Of a DNA stretch of 64,000 nt, positions 25,340 to 34,362 are shown piece by piece (the stretch's first letter is position 1; each line of letters begins with the position of its first letter). The stretch is from contig DATHTO010000149.1 of assembly GCA_035463115.1 (NCBI GenBank), positions 1-64,000 of the forward strand. Direction: 5' to 3'. The notes beneath the pieces were generated by a model, which made no database searches, was not told where the DNA came from, and saw only the letters and a list, made by a program, of their open reading frames with translations. Source of the DNA: BPGL01 sp035463115 (lineage in GTDB: Bacteria; Actinomycetota; UBA4738; HRBIN12). The position numbers and the translations under genes are program-made.

Positions 25340-26266
25340 ATGACCCCCCGCCCCGTCACGACCATCGCCATCGCCGTCCTCGCCGCCACCGCTCTCCTGC
25401 CCGTGGCCTCGGCGACCGCTGCCGACCCGGACGACATGTGCTTCGGGAAGCCGTTCACGATCGACGCCCGTGGGTCGGGTCAGACGCCGACCGTCGGCAC
25501 CGAGGGCCCCGACGTCATCGTCGGCGGCACGATCGTCCACGGGCTCGGCGGGAACGACAGGATCTGCTCGTTGCGGGGGGCCGACGTGGTCTACGGAGGT
25601 CCCGGCGACGACATGATCGACGGAGGGAGCCAGGAGGACTTCATCGAGGGCGGTCCGGGGGACGACTTCCTGCGCGCGGGCCTCGACACCTGCTACTGCG
25701 ACCAAGGGTACGGACCCGGCGGCGAGGTGTTGTCGGTGCGCGACGCGACCGGACCGACCACCGTCGACCTGATGCACGGTGTCGCCTCGGGTCCGGGGAT
25801 CGGCCATGACACCTTGTCGGTGAGCCCCGGAACCGGTTGGTGGTACGCCGGCGTCGAGTTCAGCGAGGTGCACGGCTCGCCCTACGCCGACGTGATCGTC
25901 GGCGGGAAGGCGTGGAACGGCAACGCCCTGTTCGGCTTCGGCGGCGACGATCGGATCCGTGGCGGCGACCAACGCGACCTGCCGGCGGGCGAGTACACGT
26001 ACGACCTCCTCGTCGGCGGACGCGGCAACGATCGGCTCCGCGCGCGAGCCGGCGCGGACCTCCTCGAGGGCAACCGCGGCAAGGACGTCCTGAACGGTGG
26101 CGACGGCGGCGACGATCGCGACGTGGTGCGGTACGCCGCGCCGGCGACCGTGAACTGGAACACGTGCCGGATCTCTGGTGACGAGGGAACCGACCGGATG
26201 GTCGAGATCGAAGCCGGGCCCCGCAAGAGCGACGGCGCGACGGTGATCGGCTCGCCTCCCTGCTAG
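25340..26266 (+). CDS. secreted RTX-like (GGxGxD repeat) calcium-binding protein
   Basis: This 308-residue protein has a signal peptide (1-28, ending ATA-A) followed by copies of the nonapeptide turn that forms Ca-binding parallel beta-rolls. Copies visible are GGPGDDMIDGG, GGPGDDFLRAG, GFGGDDRIRGGD, GGRGNDRLR and the later GGDGGDDRDVV. The repeats are imperfect and interrupted by a 60-residue insert (about 125-185). There is no catalytic domain, so it may be a surface or matrix protein. Pairs of Cys (MCFG...ICSL, CYC, NTC...PPC) suggest disulfides. GGAAGGAGC precedes the ATG. It is unrelated in sequence to the cyanophycin genes that follow. Confidence 0.82.
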   Translation: MTPRPVTTIAIAVLAATALLPVASATAADPDDMCFGKPFTIDARGSGQTPTVGTEGPDVIVGGTIVHGLGGNDRICSLRGADVVYGGPGDDMIDGGSQEDFIEGGPGDDFLRAGLDTCYCDQGYGPGGEVLSVRDATGPTTVDLMHGVASGPGIGHDTLSVSPGTGWWYAGVEFSEVHGSPYADVIVGGKAWNGNALFGFGGDDRIRGGDQRDLPAGEYTYDLLVGGRGNDRLRARAGADLLEGNRGKDVLNGGDGGDDRDVVRYAAPATVNWNTCRISGDEGTDRMVEIEAGPRKSDGATVIGSPPC

Positions 26267-26347
26267 CCGGTCGCCGCGTGCGTTCCGAGACGCAGAAGGT
26301 CCGACGCGCGCGGCGCGAACGAACCGCTCCGCAGTAGCCTGCGGCGC

Positions 26348-28093
26348 GTGAACCGTCGCAGGGACACGACCGATCCCGTCGAGATCGTCGAGATCCGCGT
26401 CTACCGCGGGCCGAACGTCGAGTTCCCGCGTCCCGCGATCCGGCTCGTCGCGTCGGTGCCCGGTTGGATGCGCGCGACGGAGGCACGCCTCGCACGGCGC
26501 GCCGAGGAGATGGGTCTTCCCGAGAGCGCGCGACCCGGTGGGCCGAGGACCGAACAGCGTCGCCGCTTCGCGGTGCGTGCGGCGGTGCACGTCACTCGCG
26601 AGATCTCCCGGGCTCGCGCGACGCGCCTCGCCGTCCGCGGCCGCGCCGGCGCGGAGGCCGACCGGATCGAGGTCGTCTTCCCGTGGCGGCGTCGCGGATC
26701 GGCGCAGGCGCTCGCCGAGGAGGTCGTGTCGGTCCTGCGGGACCTGCTCGCGACGCGGCGGACGTTCCGACGGCTCGTCGCCGACGCCGCGGACAGGATC
26801 GGGGAGGTCGATCCGGGGCCGGAGCCGGATCTTCCCGACCCGTCGGTCCCCGTGGTCGCCGTCACCGGCACGAACGGCAAGACGTCGACGGTGCGGATCC
26901 TCGCGCACGTCCTCCGGCAGGCCGGCATGAGCGTCGCCTACTCCTCGACCGACGGCGTGTACCACGACGGCGTCCTCGTCGAGGAGGGCGACTACGCCGG
27001 CCCGAGCGGCGCCCGCATCGCGCTGTCGCAGCCGGGCGTCGAGGTGGTCGTGCTCGAGACCGCCCGGGGAGGCATCCTGCTGCAGGGCCTCGGCGTCGCG
27101 TCGAACGACGTGTCGGTCGTGACGAACGTCTCGCGCGACCATCTCGGCCTCCACGGCATCGACACGCTGGATCAGCTCGCCGACGTGAAGGGAACGATCA
27201 CCCGCGTGACCCGCCCCGACGGATGGACGGTGCTGAACGCCGACGACCCACGCGTGCTGAACATGCGTCGCCGATCGCCGGCGCGGCCGTTCCTCTTCTC
27301 GCTCGACCATCGACATCCCGCGTTCCCCGACGTGCTGACCGAGCACGGTCGCGCAGCGACCGTGCTCGACGGGGCCATCGTGCTGCTCGGACCGGGCAGC
27401 CGATCCGAGACCGTGATCGCCGTCGAGGACGTTCCGGTGACCCTCGCCGGCGTCGCGCGCCACGCGGTGCAGAACGTGCTCGGCGTCGCCGCGGCGGCCG
27501 TCTCGGTCGGCGTGCCGACCGCGCACGTCGCGGCAGGGCTCCGGACGTTCCTGCCCGACGCCGAGACGAACCCCGGCCGCGCGAACGTCTACACGCACGA
27601 CGGGCGCGTCGTCGTCGTCGACTACGCCCACAACGAGGACGGCATCGACTCGTTGGCCCAGATCCTCGCCGGGTTCCGCCGGCCCGGGAACGACGTCTGG
27701 CTCGCGTTCGGAACCGCCGGCGACCGGAGCGACGAGATCCTCCACGCCTTCGCCTACCGCGCGGGCCGTGGGGCGGACCATCCGATCGTGGCGGAGCTCC
27801 ACCGGTACCTGCGGGGCCGCGATCCGGAGGACCTGGTCGAGCGCCTCCGCGCCGGCGCGATCGACGCCGGCGCCACCGAGGTGCCGTCGGAACCCGATGA
27901 GGTGCGCGCGCTCGAGCGGATGCTGCGCGGGGCGCGGCGCGGCGACGTGATCGGCATCACGGCGCTCGCCCAGCGTCCCGAGATCTTCGCGATGCTCGAC
28001 CGTGAGGGCGCCGTCCGGGCCGATCCCGCGACGGTGAAGCGGCTCGTCCGCGCGGCGAGACCGACGGTCAGGCGGGCGCGGGCGACGCGGTGA
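26348..28093 (+). CDS. CphA-like Mur ligase lacking the ATP-grasp domain
   Basis: This 581-residue protein has two parts. The first about 150 residues resemble the N domain of cyanophycin synthetase: VEIVEIRVYRGPNVEFPRPA parallels LTIVATQVFRGPNYYSYEPA in the neighbouring CphA. It then runs directly into a Mur-ligase domain (about 165-575) with P-loop GTNGKTSTVR (174-183), ARGGILLQGLG, NVSRDHLGLHGIDTLDQLAD and VVVDYAHNEDGI. The ATP-grasp domain of full CphA, which adds aspartate, is missing altogether. A ligase that adds one amino acid or another acceptor is inferred. GTG start with TAGCCT 7 bases upstream (leaderless). Its 3-prime end overlaps the cphA 3-prime end by 26 bases, tail to tail. 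Confidence 0.85.
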   Translation: MNRRRDTTDPVEIVEIRVYRGPNVEFPRPAIRLVASVPGWMRATEARLARRAEEMGLPESARPGGPRTEQRRRFAVRAAVHVTREISRARATRLAVRGRAGAEADRIEVVFPWRRRGSAQALAEEVVSVLRDLLATRRTFRRLVADAADRIGEVDPGPEPDLPDPSVPVVAVTGTNGKTSTVRILAHVLRQAGMSVAYSSTDGVYHDGVLVEEGDYAGPSGARIALSQPGVEVVVLETARGGILLQGLGVASNDVSVVTNVSRDHLGLHGIDTLDQLADVKGTITRVTRPDGWTVLNADDPRVLNMRRRSPARPFLFSLDHRHPAFPDVLTEHGRAATVLDGAIVLLGPGSRSETVIAVEDVPVTLAGVARHAVQNVLGVAAAAVSVGVPTAHVAAGLRTFLPDAETNPGRANVYTHDGRVVVVDYAHNEDGIDSLAQILAGFRRPGNDVWLAFGTAGDRSDEILHAFAYRAGRGADHPIVAELHRYLRGRDPEDLVERLRAGAIDAGATEVPSEPDEVRALERMLRGARRGDVIGITALAQRPEIFAMLDREGAVRADPATVKRLVRAARPTVRRARATR

Positions 28094-30839
28094 CGCCGGC
28101 GCCCTGCGCCCGGCGTCGTTCGATCTCGTCCCACACCCGCTCGGCGTGGTCGACGCACAGCACGACGAGGTCGCCGGGGCGGGCGCGGTCGAGGGCCCGC
28201 TTCGCCGCCTCGAGCTCGTCGGTCACGATCTCGACGTGGCCGGTGCGGCCGCCGGCGGCCCGCGCCTCGTCGACGCCTTCGGCGATCAGCGCCGCGGTCT
28301 CACCCCGTGCCCGGCCGCGCGGGTTCTCGTCCTCTCGGACGATCACGTCGTCGAAGTAGCGAGCGGCGACCCGTCCGAGCTCCCGCATGTCGTCGTCGCG
28401 CCGGTCGCCGGCCGACGCCACGACGCCGACGCGAAGATGCGCTGCCCACGAGGGATTGCCCGGCATCGCGAAGTCCGGCGAACTCCCGACGAGCCGATCG
28501 ACGAAGTCGCCGACCGACGCGAGACCCGCGGGGTTGTGGGCGTAGTCGACGATCACGCGCACGCCTCGGAGCTCGACCACGTTCAGCCGGCCCGGCGCGT
28601 CGAAGAACGACGTCGAGAACGAGCGGAGACCTTGCCGGATGTCGTGGACGTGCGCGCCGGCGGCGTACGCGGCGCCGGCGGCGGCGAGCACGTTCTGGAC
28701 GTTCATCCGCGCCTTGCCGTCGAACGTCGCGGGGAACTGATGCGTGTAGCCGAGCTGGTCCTTCCGCCGGCCGTCGAGGAGGACGACGAGCTCGCCGTTC
28801 GGACCGTCCTCGAGGGTCACGGCCTTGCGGCCGCGACGGACCCACCGCGCGATCAGGTCGTTGTCCTTCTCCATCGAGAAGAGCAGGACCTCTCCCGAGC
28901 AGTGCCGCCGCATCGCGAACACGAGGGGATCGTCGGCGTTCAGGACGGCGATGCCGTCCCGCGGCACGGCCTCGACGACGACGCGCTTGACCGCCGCGAG
29001 CTCCTCCATCGTGTCGATCCCGTGGAGCCCGAGGTGGTCGCCCGTCACGTTCAGGACCGCCGCGACGTCGTTGCGACCGTAGCCGAGCCCCTCGCGCAGG
29101 ATCCCGCCGCGCGCGACCTCGAACACCGCCAGGTCCACGCGCGGGTTCTGCAGGACGCGCTGGGCCGAGCGGGGGCCCGACGCGTCGGCCTTGAGCGTCA
29201 GTCGCCCGTCGATGTAGATGCCCTCGGTCGACGTCATGCCGACCTTGTGGCCCTTCGCCTTCATGATGTGCGTGATCATCCGCACGGTCGTCGTCTTGCC
29301 GTTCGAGCCGGTCACGGAGACGATCGGGATCCGCGAGCGCGACCCGGACGGGTACAACAGGTCGATCACCGGCTTCGCGACGAACTGCGGCTCGCCCTCG
29401 GTCGGATGCGTGTGCATCCGGAACCCCGGCGCGGCGTTCACCTCGACGATCCCGCCGCCGGTGTCGCGGACCGGCTGGGTGATGTCGGGCGCGATGAAGT
29501 CGATCCCGGCGATGTCGAGCCCGACGACGCGAGCGGCCTCCTCGGCGATGTCGACGTTGTCGCGATGCGCCTCCCACGTGCGGTCGATCGCGCTTCCGCC
29601 GGTGGACATGTTCGCGGTCGACGCGAGCTTCACCGGCACGTCGGCGTCGGGCACGTCGTCGAGCTCGAACCCCTGCGAGCGCACGAGCGCCTCGGCCGTC
29701 TCGTCGACGCGGATCCGGGTGAGGACCTTCTCGTGCCCGATGCCTCGTCGCGGATCGGCGTTCGCGATGTCGACGAGCTCCCGCACCGTGTGCGTGCCGT
29801 CGCCGACGACCTGCGCGGGAACCCGTTCGGCGATCGCGGCGATGTGTCCCCCGATCACGAGCATGCGGTAGTCGTTGCCCTCGAGCAGCCCTTCGACGAC
29901 GACCACGTCCGAGCGCCGTGCCTCGCTCGCCGCCCGCTTGTAGCCGGCGCGAACCTCGCGGGCGTTCCGGAGGCCGAGGCTCACGCCCCGGCCGTGGTTC
30001 CCGTCGAGCGGCTTCGTGACGACCGGGAAGCCGATCCGCTTCGCGGCTTCGACCGCGGCGTCGGCGGAGCGGACGATCGCGCTGCGTGGGACGGGCAGCC
30101 CCGCGGCGGCGAGGAGCTCGTTCGTGAGCTTCTTGTCGCTCGCGATGTCGACCGCGAGCGCCGACGTCGACGACGCGATCGTGGCGCGGATCCGCTGCTG
30201 GTAGCAGCCCTGACCGAGCTGCACCAACGACTGGTCGTTGAGCCGGATGAACGGGATGTCACGGCTCGCCGCCTCGTCGAGGAGCGCCTGCGTCGACGGT
30301 CCGAACGCGCGCCGCTCGGCGAGCACGATCAGCCGCTCGAGCTCCGGGATGAAGTCGAAGGCGTCGTCGTGCCGCACGAGATCGTTCACCAGGCGGACGG
30401 CGAGGTCGCCGGCCGCGAGCCCGACCTGCTCCTCCCAGTAGCCGTAGATCACGTTGTAGCGGCCCGGTTCGCCGGCGCCGCGGGTCTTGCCGCGGTACAC
30501 GTGCGAGCCCGACTCGCGCTGGAGCTCGATCGCGATGTGCTCGGCGACGTGACCCGCCCACGTCCCCTCGTGCAGGCGTTCGATGAAGCCGCCGGCGCGA
30601 CCGCGCGAGCACGAGTGATCGGCGAGACCCGGCAGCAGATCGAGGAGGCGGTCGTTGAAGCCCTCGATCCGGTTCGAGGGCCACTCCTCGAGGGAGCCGA
30701 GATCGACGAGGAGCCGGATCGCCGGTTCGTAGGAGTAGTAGTTCGGACCGCGGAAGACCTGCGTGGCGACGATCGTGAGATCCGGCGACGGAGCGCCGGG
30801 CGGCTTGCGCTTGCGTGGCCGTCGCTCGGTGGTCGTCAC
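28068..30839 (-). CDS. cphA: cyanophycin synthetase
   Basis: This 923-residue protein has the full three-domain plan: N domain (about 20-205), ATP-grasp domain (about 225-490, with SDKKLTNELLAAAGLPVPRS, VTKPLDGNHGRGVSLG and a closing GIVEVNAAPGFRMHTHP), and Mur-like domain (about 500-915, with P-loop GSNGKTTTVR at 511-520 and GDHLGLHGIDTMEEL). It builds cyanophycin, a poly-aspartate with arginine side chains stored in granules, using ATP at two sites. The GTG start overlaps the cphB stop by GTGA (30836-30839). The length is usual for CphA1. Closeness to cphB supports genuine polymer metabolism. Confidence 0.95.
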   Translation of the reverse strand: MTTTERRPRKRKPPGAPSPDLTIVATQVFRGPNYYSYEPAIRLLVDLGSLEEWPSNRIEGFNDRLLDLLPGLADHSCSRGRAGGFIERLHEGTWAGHVAEHIAIELQRESGSHVYRGKTRGAGEPGRYNVIYGYWEEQVGLAAGDLAVRLVNDLVRHDDAFDFIPELERLIVLAERRAFGPSTQALLDEAASRDIPFIRLNDQSLVQLGQGCYQQRIRATIASSTSALAVDIASDKKLTNELLAAAGLPVPRSAIVRSADAAVEAAKRIGFPVVTKPLDGNHGRGVSLGLRNAREVRAGYKRAASEARRSDVVVVEGLLEGNDYRMLVIGGHIAAIAERVPAQVVGDGTHTVRELVDIANADPRRGIGHEKVLTRIRVDETAEALVRSQGFELDDVPDADVPVKLASTANMSTGGSAIDRTWEAHRDNVDIAEEAARVVGLDIAGIDFIAPDITQPVRDTGGGIVEVNAAPGFRMHTHPTEGEPQFVAKPVIDLLYPSGSRSRIPIVSVTGSNGKTTTVRMITHIMKAKGHKVGMTSTEGIYIDGRLTLKADASGPRSAQRVLQNPRVDLAVFEVARGGILREGLGYGRNDVAAVLNVTGDHLGLHGIDTMEELAAVKRVVVEAVPRDGIAVLNADDPLVFAMRRHCSGEVLLFSMEKDNDLIARWVRRGRKAVTLEDGPNGELVVLLDGRRKDQLGYTHQFPATFDGKARMNVQNVLAAAGAAYAAGAHVHDIRQGLRSFSTSFFDAPGRLNVVELRGVRVIVDYAHNPAGLASVGDFVDRLVGSSPDFAMPGNPSWAAHLRVGVVASAGDRRDDDMRELGRVAARYFDDVIVREDENPRGRARGETAALIAEGVDEARAAGGRTGHVEIVTDELEAAKRALDRARPGDLVVLCVDHAERVWDEIERRRAQGAGVTASPAPA

Positions 30840-31702
30840 TCCGAGGCCTCGCGGAGCTCGTCCGAACGGTCGTCGCCGAGGAGGGTCCGTTTCCGCAGGT
30901 CGAACCAGTAGCCAGCCGGGATCGAGTGGAGCACGGCGCCCGACACCATCATCGGCTTGCGACCGCGCAGCAGGTGGGCATCGGTGCGGACGTTGGATCC
31001 GTCGACCACCGTGATCGATCCACGGCCGACGACCTCGACCGAGCGGTCGGCGTAGACGATCGCAGCGGTGTCCTCGTCGAGCCCGAGGCCGACGAGCGAC
31101 GGCGACTGCGAGATGGCCGCGAGGAGGCGACCGAGCCGGGTGCGCTGTTCGAAGTGCTGATCGACGATCACGCCGTTCACGACGCCGAGGCCCGCGGCGA
31201 TCTGCACGTGGCCGTGCCGCGGCGTCGCGCCGGCATCGCCGAACGCCATCATGTGTCCGGCGAGCGCGCTCGCGCCCGCCGACGTTCCGGCGATCGCGGC
31301 GCCGCGATCGTGCGCGAGCAAGATCGCCGAGCCGAGGCGCGTTCCGGCGACGACCGAGGCGAGCCTGAGCTGGTTCCCGCCGGTCAGGAACACGCCGGTC
31401 GCTCCGCTGAGGAGCGCCGACAGGTCGGGCGATTCCGCGTCGGCGCGCTCCTGAGGGTCGACGCCCGTGACCGAACCCACGCCGAGGCCGGTGAAGCTCG
31501 CCTCGTACGTCGCGAGCGTTCGCCGGCCGAACATGGACGCCGTGCTCACCACCACGATGGACGACTCGCGGCCGCCCGCGAGCTCGACGAACCGCTTGAG
31601 GATCCTCTGCGTCTTGGTCCGGTCCTCGGCGCCGCCGATGAGCATCACCGGACCGGCGCCGCCGACGGGCGGCCGGTGAGCTGCGCGGCGCGAACGAGGC
31701 AT
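30836..31702 (-). CDS. cphB: cyanophycinase
   Basis: This 288-residue serine peptidase of family S51 cleaves cyanophycin to beta-Asp-Arg dipeptides. The nucleophile is Ser141 in GTSAGASAL and the conserved His183 lies in VDQHFEQRTRLGRL. GGAED near the N-terminus and LTGGNQLRL are typical. No signal peptide is seen, so it works on internal granules (CphB) and is not the secreted CphE type. It precedes cphA in one operon with overlapping stop and start. TAGACT lies 6 bases before the ATG and there is no Shine-Dalgarno, so the message is probably leaderless. Confidence 0.94.
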   Translation of the reverse strand: MPRSRRAAHRPPVGGAGPVMLIGGAEDRTKTQRILKRFVELAGGRESSIVVVSTASMFGRRTLATYEASFTGLGVGSVTGVDPQERADAESPDLSALLSGATGVFLTGGNQLRLASVVAGTRLGSAILLAHDRGAAIAGTSAGASALAGHMMAFGDAGATPRHGHVQIAAGLGVVNGVIVDQHFEQRTRLGRLLAAISQSPSLVGLGLDEDTAAIVYADRSVEVVGRGSITVVDGSNVRTDAHLLRGRKPMMVSGAVLHSIPAGYWFDLRKRTLLGDDRSDELREASE

Positions 31703-31828
31703 CCCGCGAGTCTACGGCCACCTCCGAGCCGCACGGTGAGCCGCGGAAGGATCGACGGGGATGGGACGGCGGCTACGCGCCTGTCGGCATCGCGACGGAC
31801 GGGGTGGTTCGCGCGTCTCGCCTGGGCG

Positions 31829-32065
31829 TCAGGCTGCCTTCCGGCAGGCGGTGCAGAACGCCCACCCGCCTTCGGGGTCGAGCCGGAAGAGCGTCGTCTC
31901 TCCGCAGCTGGCGCACGTGCGCACGTCGGCGCCTGCCGGCAGCTCTTCGCGCCGGGGTTCAGGGTCGCCGTAGCGATCGAGCGCACGCAGGTACCGCGAG
32001 AGGAGATCGTCACGTTCGACCGAGTCGGGTACGTAGGTCCGAGGCCGTTCGAGAACCGTGCTCAT
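31829..32065 (-). CDS. small zinc-ribbon protein
   Basis: This 78-residue protein has an N-terminal part of about 45 residues with no fold that I recognise (RPRTYVPDSVERDDLLSRYL). A C-terminal zinc ribbon follows: CASCGETTLFRLDPEGGW then CTAC, a CxxC...CxxC site. Ribbons of this kind act in protein or nucleic-acid binding. GAGGAGG precedes the ATG at 32065 by 7 bases. A clear sigma-B-like promoter lies 40 bases upstream, so it is probably a stress-induced gene. Confidence 0.78.
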   Translation of the reverse strand: MSTVLERPRTYVPDSVERDDLLSRYLRALDRYGDPEPRREELPAGADVRTCASCGETTLFRLDPEGGWAFCTACRKAA

Positions 32066-32104
32066 GTCCGTTCCTCCTCGTGCTGGAGTCTCGGTTCCGG
32101 AGGG

Positions 32105-32131
32105 ATACCCACCGCGCCACGTCTCGGAAAC
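32105..32131 (-). promoter_or_regulatory. sigma-B/F-type promoter of the small zinc-ribbon gene
   Basis: On the minus strand GTTTCC (32131-32126), 15 bases, GGGTAT (32110-32105). This is the best match in the window to the general-stress promoter GTTT-N15-17-GGGTA(T). It lies at the 3-prime end of the tiny membrane protein gene. Confidence 0.55.
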
Positions 32132-32139
32132 GCGCTGCA

Positions 32140-32262
32140 TCAGCCGCCGAGCGCTGCGATCACGGCCACGACCGCGATGACCGTTCCGATGAGTCCTGCG
32201 CCCCAGAGGGCTTCGTTCCACAGATCGCTGCGGTCGTACGGGCCCCTGTTCACGTCATCCAT
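32140..32262 (-). CDS. tiny single-helix membrane protein
   Basis: This 40-residue protein has a polar start (MDDVNRGPYDRSDLWNEALW) and one hydrophobic helix rich in Ile/Val/Ala to the C-terminus. Small tail-anchored proteins of this shape are common in actinobacteria and are usually unannotated. No good ribosome site is visible (GGGGGTAC only), so the call rests on the clean frame and the typical amphipathic-plus-helix pattern. Confidence 0.45.
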   Translation of the reverse strand: MDDVNRGPYDRSDLWNEALWGAGLIGTVIAVVAVIAALGG

Positions 32263-32502
32263 GGGTGCGGGAGTACCCCCTCGAGCCCCGCACCATCTCA
32301 GCCTTTCGGCCCAACTTCGTCAGCGACTCGGACCTCGCCGAAGGCACGGTTCGGAGAGCGGCATCCGAGCCGTCCGCTCACGGAGCGGGCGCGAGGTCGT
32401 CGCAACGACGCTGGCGGGACCTGAACGGATCTTCACGTCCGCGACGGTTCCCGACGCCAGGAACGGGCACCCCCGAACCGAACCCGCCCCATGGAGGAAC
32501 GG

Positions 32503-33129
32503 ATGCCGTTGATACGGATGATGGATGGCCGGATGGTCCGCATCGAGGGCATCGCGCCACGAGCGAAGGATGCCGAACGTCGGATCAGGCGCGTGCGCCG
32601 GCAGCTCGATGTCGCTTCGGGCGGCCGGACCCGGACGTTTGCGCCGGTGGGCGTCGGGGGAGGGTCACCCGCGAGGATGCAGGGTCGTCGGGAGGAGACA
32701 CCCGTGGAACGCGAGCGAACCGAGCTACCGGTCGAGCCCTCGGCGTGCCGCCGGGCGCGAAGCATCGTGGAGTCGCTCCGCGGCGCGCTCCCGGAGGGGA
32801 CGTTCGGCGACGTCGTCTTGGTCGCTGACGAGTTGGTCACGCAAGCGCTCGTCGCCGGTCCGTCTCCGAAGGGTCAGATCACGTTCGAGGTCAGCATCTC
32901 CGCCGACGAGATCGCGGTCGCGGCGTCGGATCGTGACGAGGGATACGACGCGCGGCACGCCTTCAACATCCCCGCTGGGAGTCGCGGTCTCGGGCTGGTG
33001 ATCGTGAGCGAGGTGGCGGATCGATGGGGCATCGAGCATCACGACGGCAGAACGAGGGCCTGGGCGTCGTTCGCCGTGCCGCCCCGTGGCGATGACGAGC
33101 TCGCCCCCGAGGAGCGCATCGCGGTCTGA
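32503..33129 (+). CDS. degenerate RsbW-like ATPase-fold protein
   Basis: The C-terminal 130 residues have the GHKL fold of anti-sigma kinases. The N-box reads VADELVTQALVAG, keeping Glu but with Gln where Asn normally binds Mg. A G2-like RGLGLVIVSEVADRWG is present. The N-terminal 67 residues are Arg-rich and unlike any domain I know. Two good starts exist: ATG at 32503 with GGAGG 5 bases ahead, and GTG at 32704 with GGAGGAG 6 bases ahead, which gives just the ATPase domain (141 residues). Two protein forms, or a mis-joined N-terminus, are both possible. Loss of the Mg-binding Asn suggests binding without kinase activity. Confidence 0.7.
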   Translation: MPLIRMMDGRMVRIEGIAPRAKDAERRIRRVRRQLDVASGGRTRTFAPVGVGGGSPARMQGRREETPVERERTELPVEPSACRRARSIVESLRGALPEGTFGDVVLVADELVTQALVAGPSPKGQITFEVSISADEIAVAASDRDEGYDARHAFNIPAGSRGLGLVIVSEVADRWGIEHHDGRTRAWASFAVPPRGDDELAPEERIAV

Positions 33130-33205
33130 CGGCGTTCCCCGCGACCGTCAACCCGCCACCGAGCGTTCCGAGCGATCGAAGGTCCAAGTGCTGCGGGCCG
33201 CGCGG

Positions 33206-33754
33206 CTACGCGTCACGGTCCCCGTCGCCCCCCGAGGCGCGTTCCTCGGCCAGCCTCGCGAGGTTCGCGAGCTGCCTCCGATCGGCGCGGTTGACGAGCG
33301 GACGGAAGATCGGTCGCGCCCACCAGGACAACCAGTACGGGACGTAGTTCACGCGGTCGATCGTCTCGGTGTAGGTGATGCGCGATCCGTCGGAGGTCGG
33401 CGCGATCGTGTACCGGTGGACGAAGTGCGCCTCCCAGGTTCGCCGACGCGTGCGGTCGAGCGTGGCGTCGGTCTGGATCACGAACGATGTCGGTCGAACC
33501 ATCTCGGAGACGACCGATCGATCGCGGAACGTTCCGTTGAAGTTCGCGCCCGTCGAGGTGAACGCGAGACCGACCTCCGCGGTCGGAGCCTCGGATTCAA
33601 GGTGGAGCAGCTTGAACGTGTCGTCGCTCGCCCGTTCGCCGGACCAGACCACATGGGACGGAAGATCGGTCACGACGCTCCAGACCTGCTCGGGCGTCGC
33701 GCGCGACGTCGTGAACGTCTCGGTGCGGATCATGACGGAGCGGTCGGCGGCCAT
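33206..33754 (-). CDS. SRPBCC (START/polyketide cyclase-like) family protein
   Basis: This 182-residue single-domain protein has the helix-grip fold: TSRATPEQVWSVVTDLPSHV at the start, long antiparallel strands, and a C-terminal helix beginning with PLVNRADRRQLANLARL. Members bind hydrophobic ligands. A Tyr/Trp patch (NYVPYWLSWWARP) before the last helix suggests contact with membrane or a large ligand. The start may also be the ATG at 33733, which removes 7 residues. No operon partner is visible. Confidence 0.8.
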   Translation of the reverse strand: MAADRSVMIRTETFTTSRATPEQVWSVVTDLPSHVVWSGERASDDTFKLLHLESEAPTAEVGLAFTSTGANFNGTFRDRSVVSEMVRPTSFVIQTDATLDRTRRRTWEAHFVHRYTIAPTSDGSRITYTETIDRVNYVPYWLSWWARPIFRPLVNRADRRQLANLARLAEERASGGDGDRDA

Positions 33755-33788
33755 CGAACGAGCGGAGCCCCCGTCGTCGGCCGACGCG

Positions 33789-33825
33789 CGCGGGAGGAGC
33801 CGTCCGATGAACGGCTCCTCCCGCG
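33789..33825 (-). terminator. strong hairpin ending the CHRD gene
   Basis: A perfect 15-bp GC-rich stem (33789-33803 with 33811-33825) has a 7-base loop and sits 9 bases past the CHRD stop codon. It is the clearest terminator-like structure in the window, although it lacks a T-run. Confidence 0.7.
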
Positions 33826-33834
33826 TCGCGCTCC

Positions 33835-34293
33835 TCAGCCGAGCTGACCTCGCACCGCGCCGTCGGGGAAGTCCGCGTTGTGGACGTTGACGTAGAACCT
33901 GGCCGGGTTCGCGCGGATCCGCCGGAGGAGTGCCTTCCGAACGTCTCCTTCGCAGCCGAACGACAGTCCGATGCCGCTCGTGCCCACCTCGGTCGGGTTG
34001 TTCAGCGTGATCTTCGGTGGCCCGGAGATGCCGACCGCTCCACGGTGGATGTGCGCCGCGCTCGCGGGCAGCGTGATGTTCTGCACGCTGATCGCGTAAC
34101 AGACGCGCTGAGCGCGGACGTTCACCCTCAAGCGCGCGACGCCCGTGCCGTCGCTGTCACCCGGTCCGGGGACCTCGCTGGCGCCGTCCATCTCGGTGTG
34201 GAGGCGTACCGCGCTCGCGGGTGAGGCCGCCGCGATCATCCCGAGCACGAGCGTGGTGGTCAACGCCGCGCCGACGATCCGTCTCGTTCTCAT
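33835..34293 (-). CDS. secreted CHRD-domain protein
   Basis: This 152-residue protein has a signal peptide (1-28, ending ASA-V) and a single CHRD (chordin-like) domain. The domain motifs are EMDGASEVPGPGDSDGTG, ARLRVN, ITLPASAAHIHRGAVGISG and the closing VNVHNADFPDGAVRGQLG. In bacteria these small secreted domains have unknown function; the AHIHxG part may bind metal. Two Cys (VCYAI, FGCEG) could form a disulfide. GAGGAGGGAG precedes the ATG. Confidence 0.9.
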   Translation of the reverse strand: MRTRRIVGAALTTTLVLGMIAAASPASAVRLHTEMDGASEVPGPGDSDGTGVARLRVNVRAQRVCYAISVQNITLPASAAHIHRGAVGISGPPKITLNNPTEVGTSGIGLSFGCEGDVRKALLRRIRANPARFYVNVHNADFPDGAVRGQLG

Positions 34294-34362
34294 CGCTCCC
34301 TCCTCGTGAGGTGGCGGTTCCTCCTCACCCGGACGAACGTACTCCTCCCGGTGCGTGACGCA

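Noticed and set aside
31467..31679. Small plus-strand frame opposite cphB
   Set aside because: No ribosome site and no family likeness; it mirrors conserved cphB codons.
25340..31702. GGxGxD-repeat gene as part of the cyanophycin operon
   Set aside because: It has its own ribosome site and an 81-base gap before the next gene, which has its own leaderless promoter; nothing links it to the polymer.
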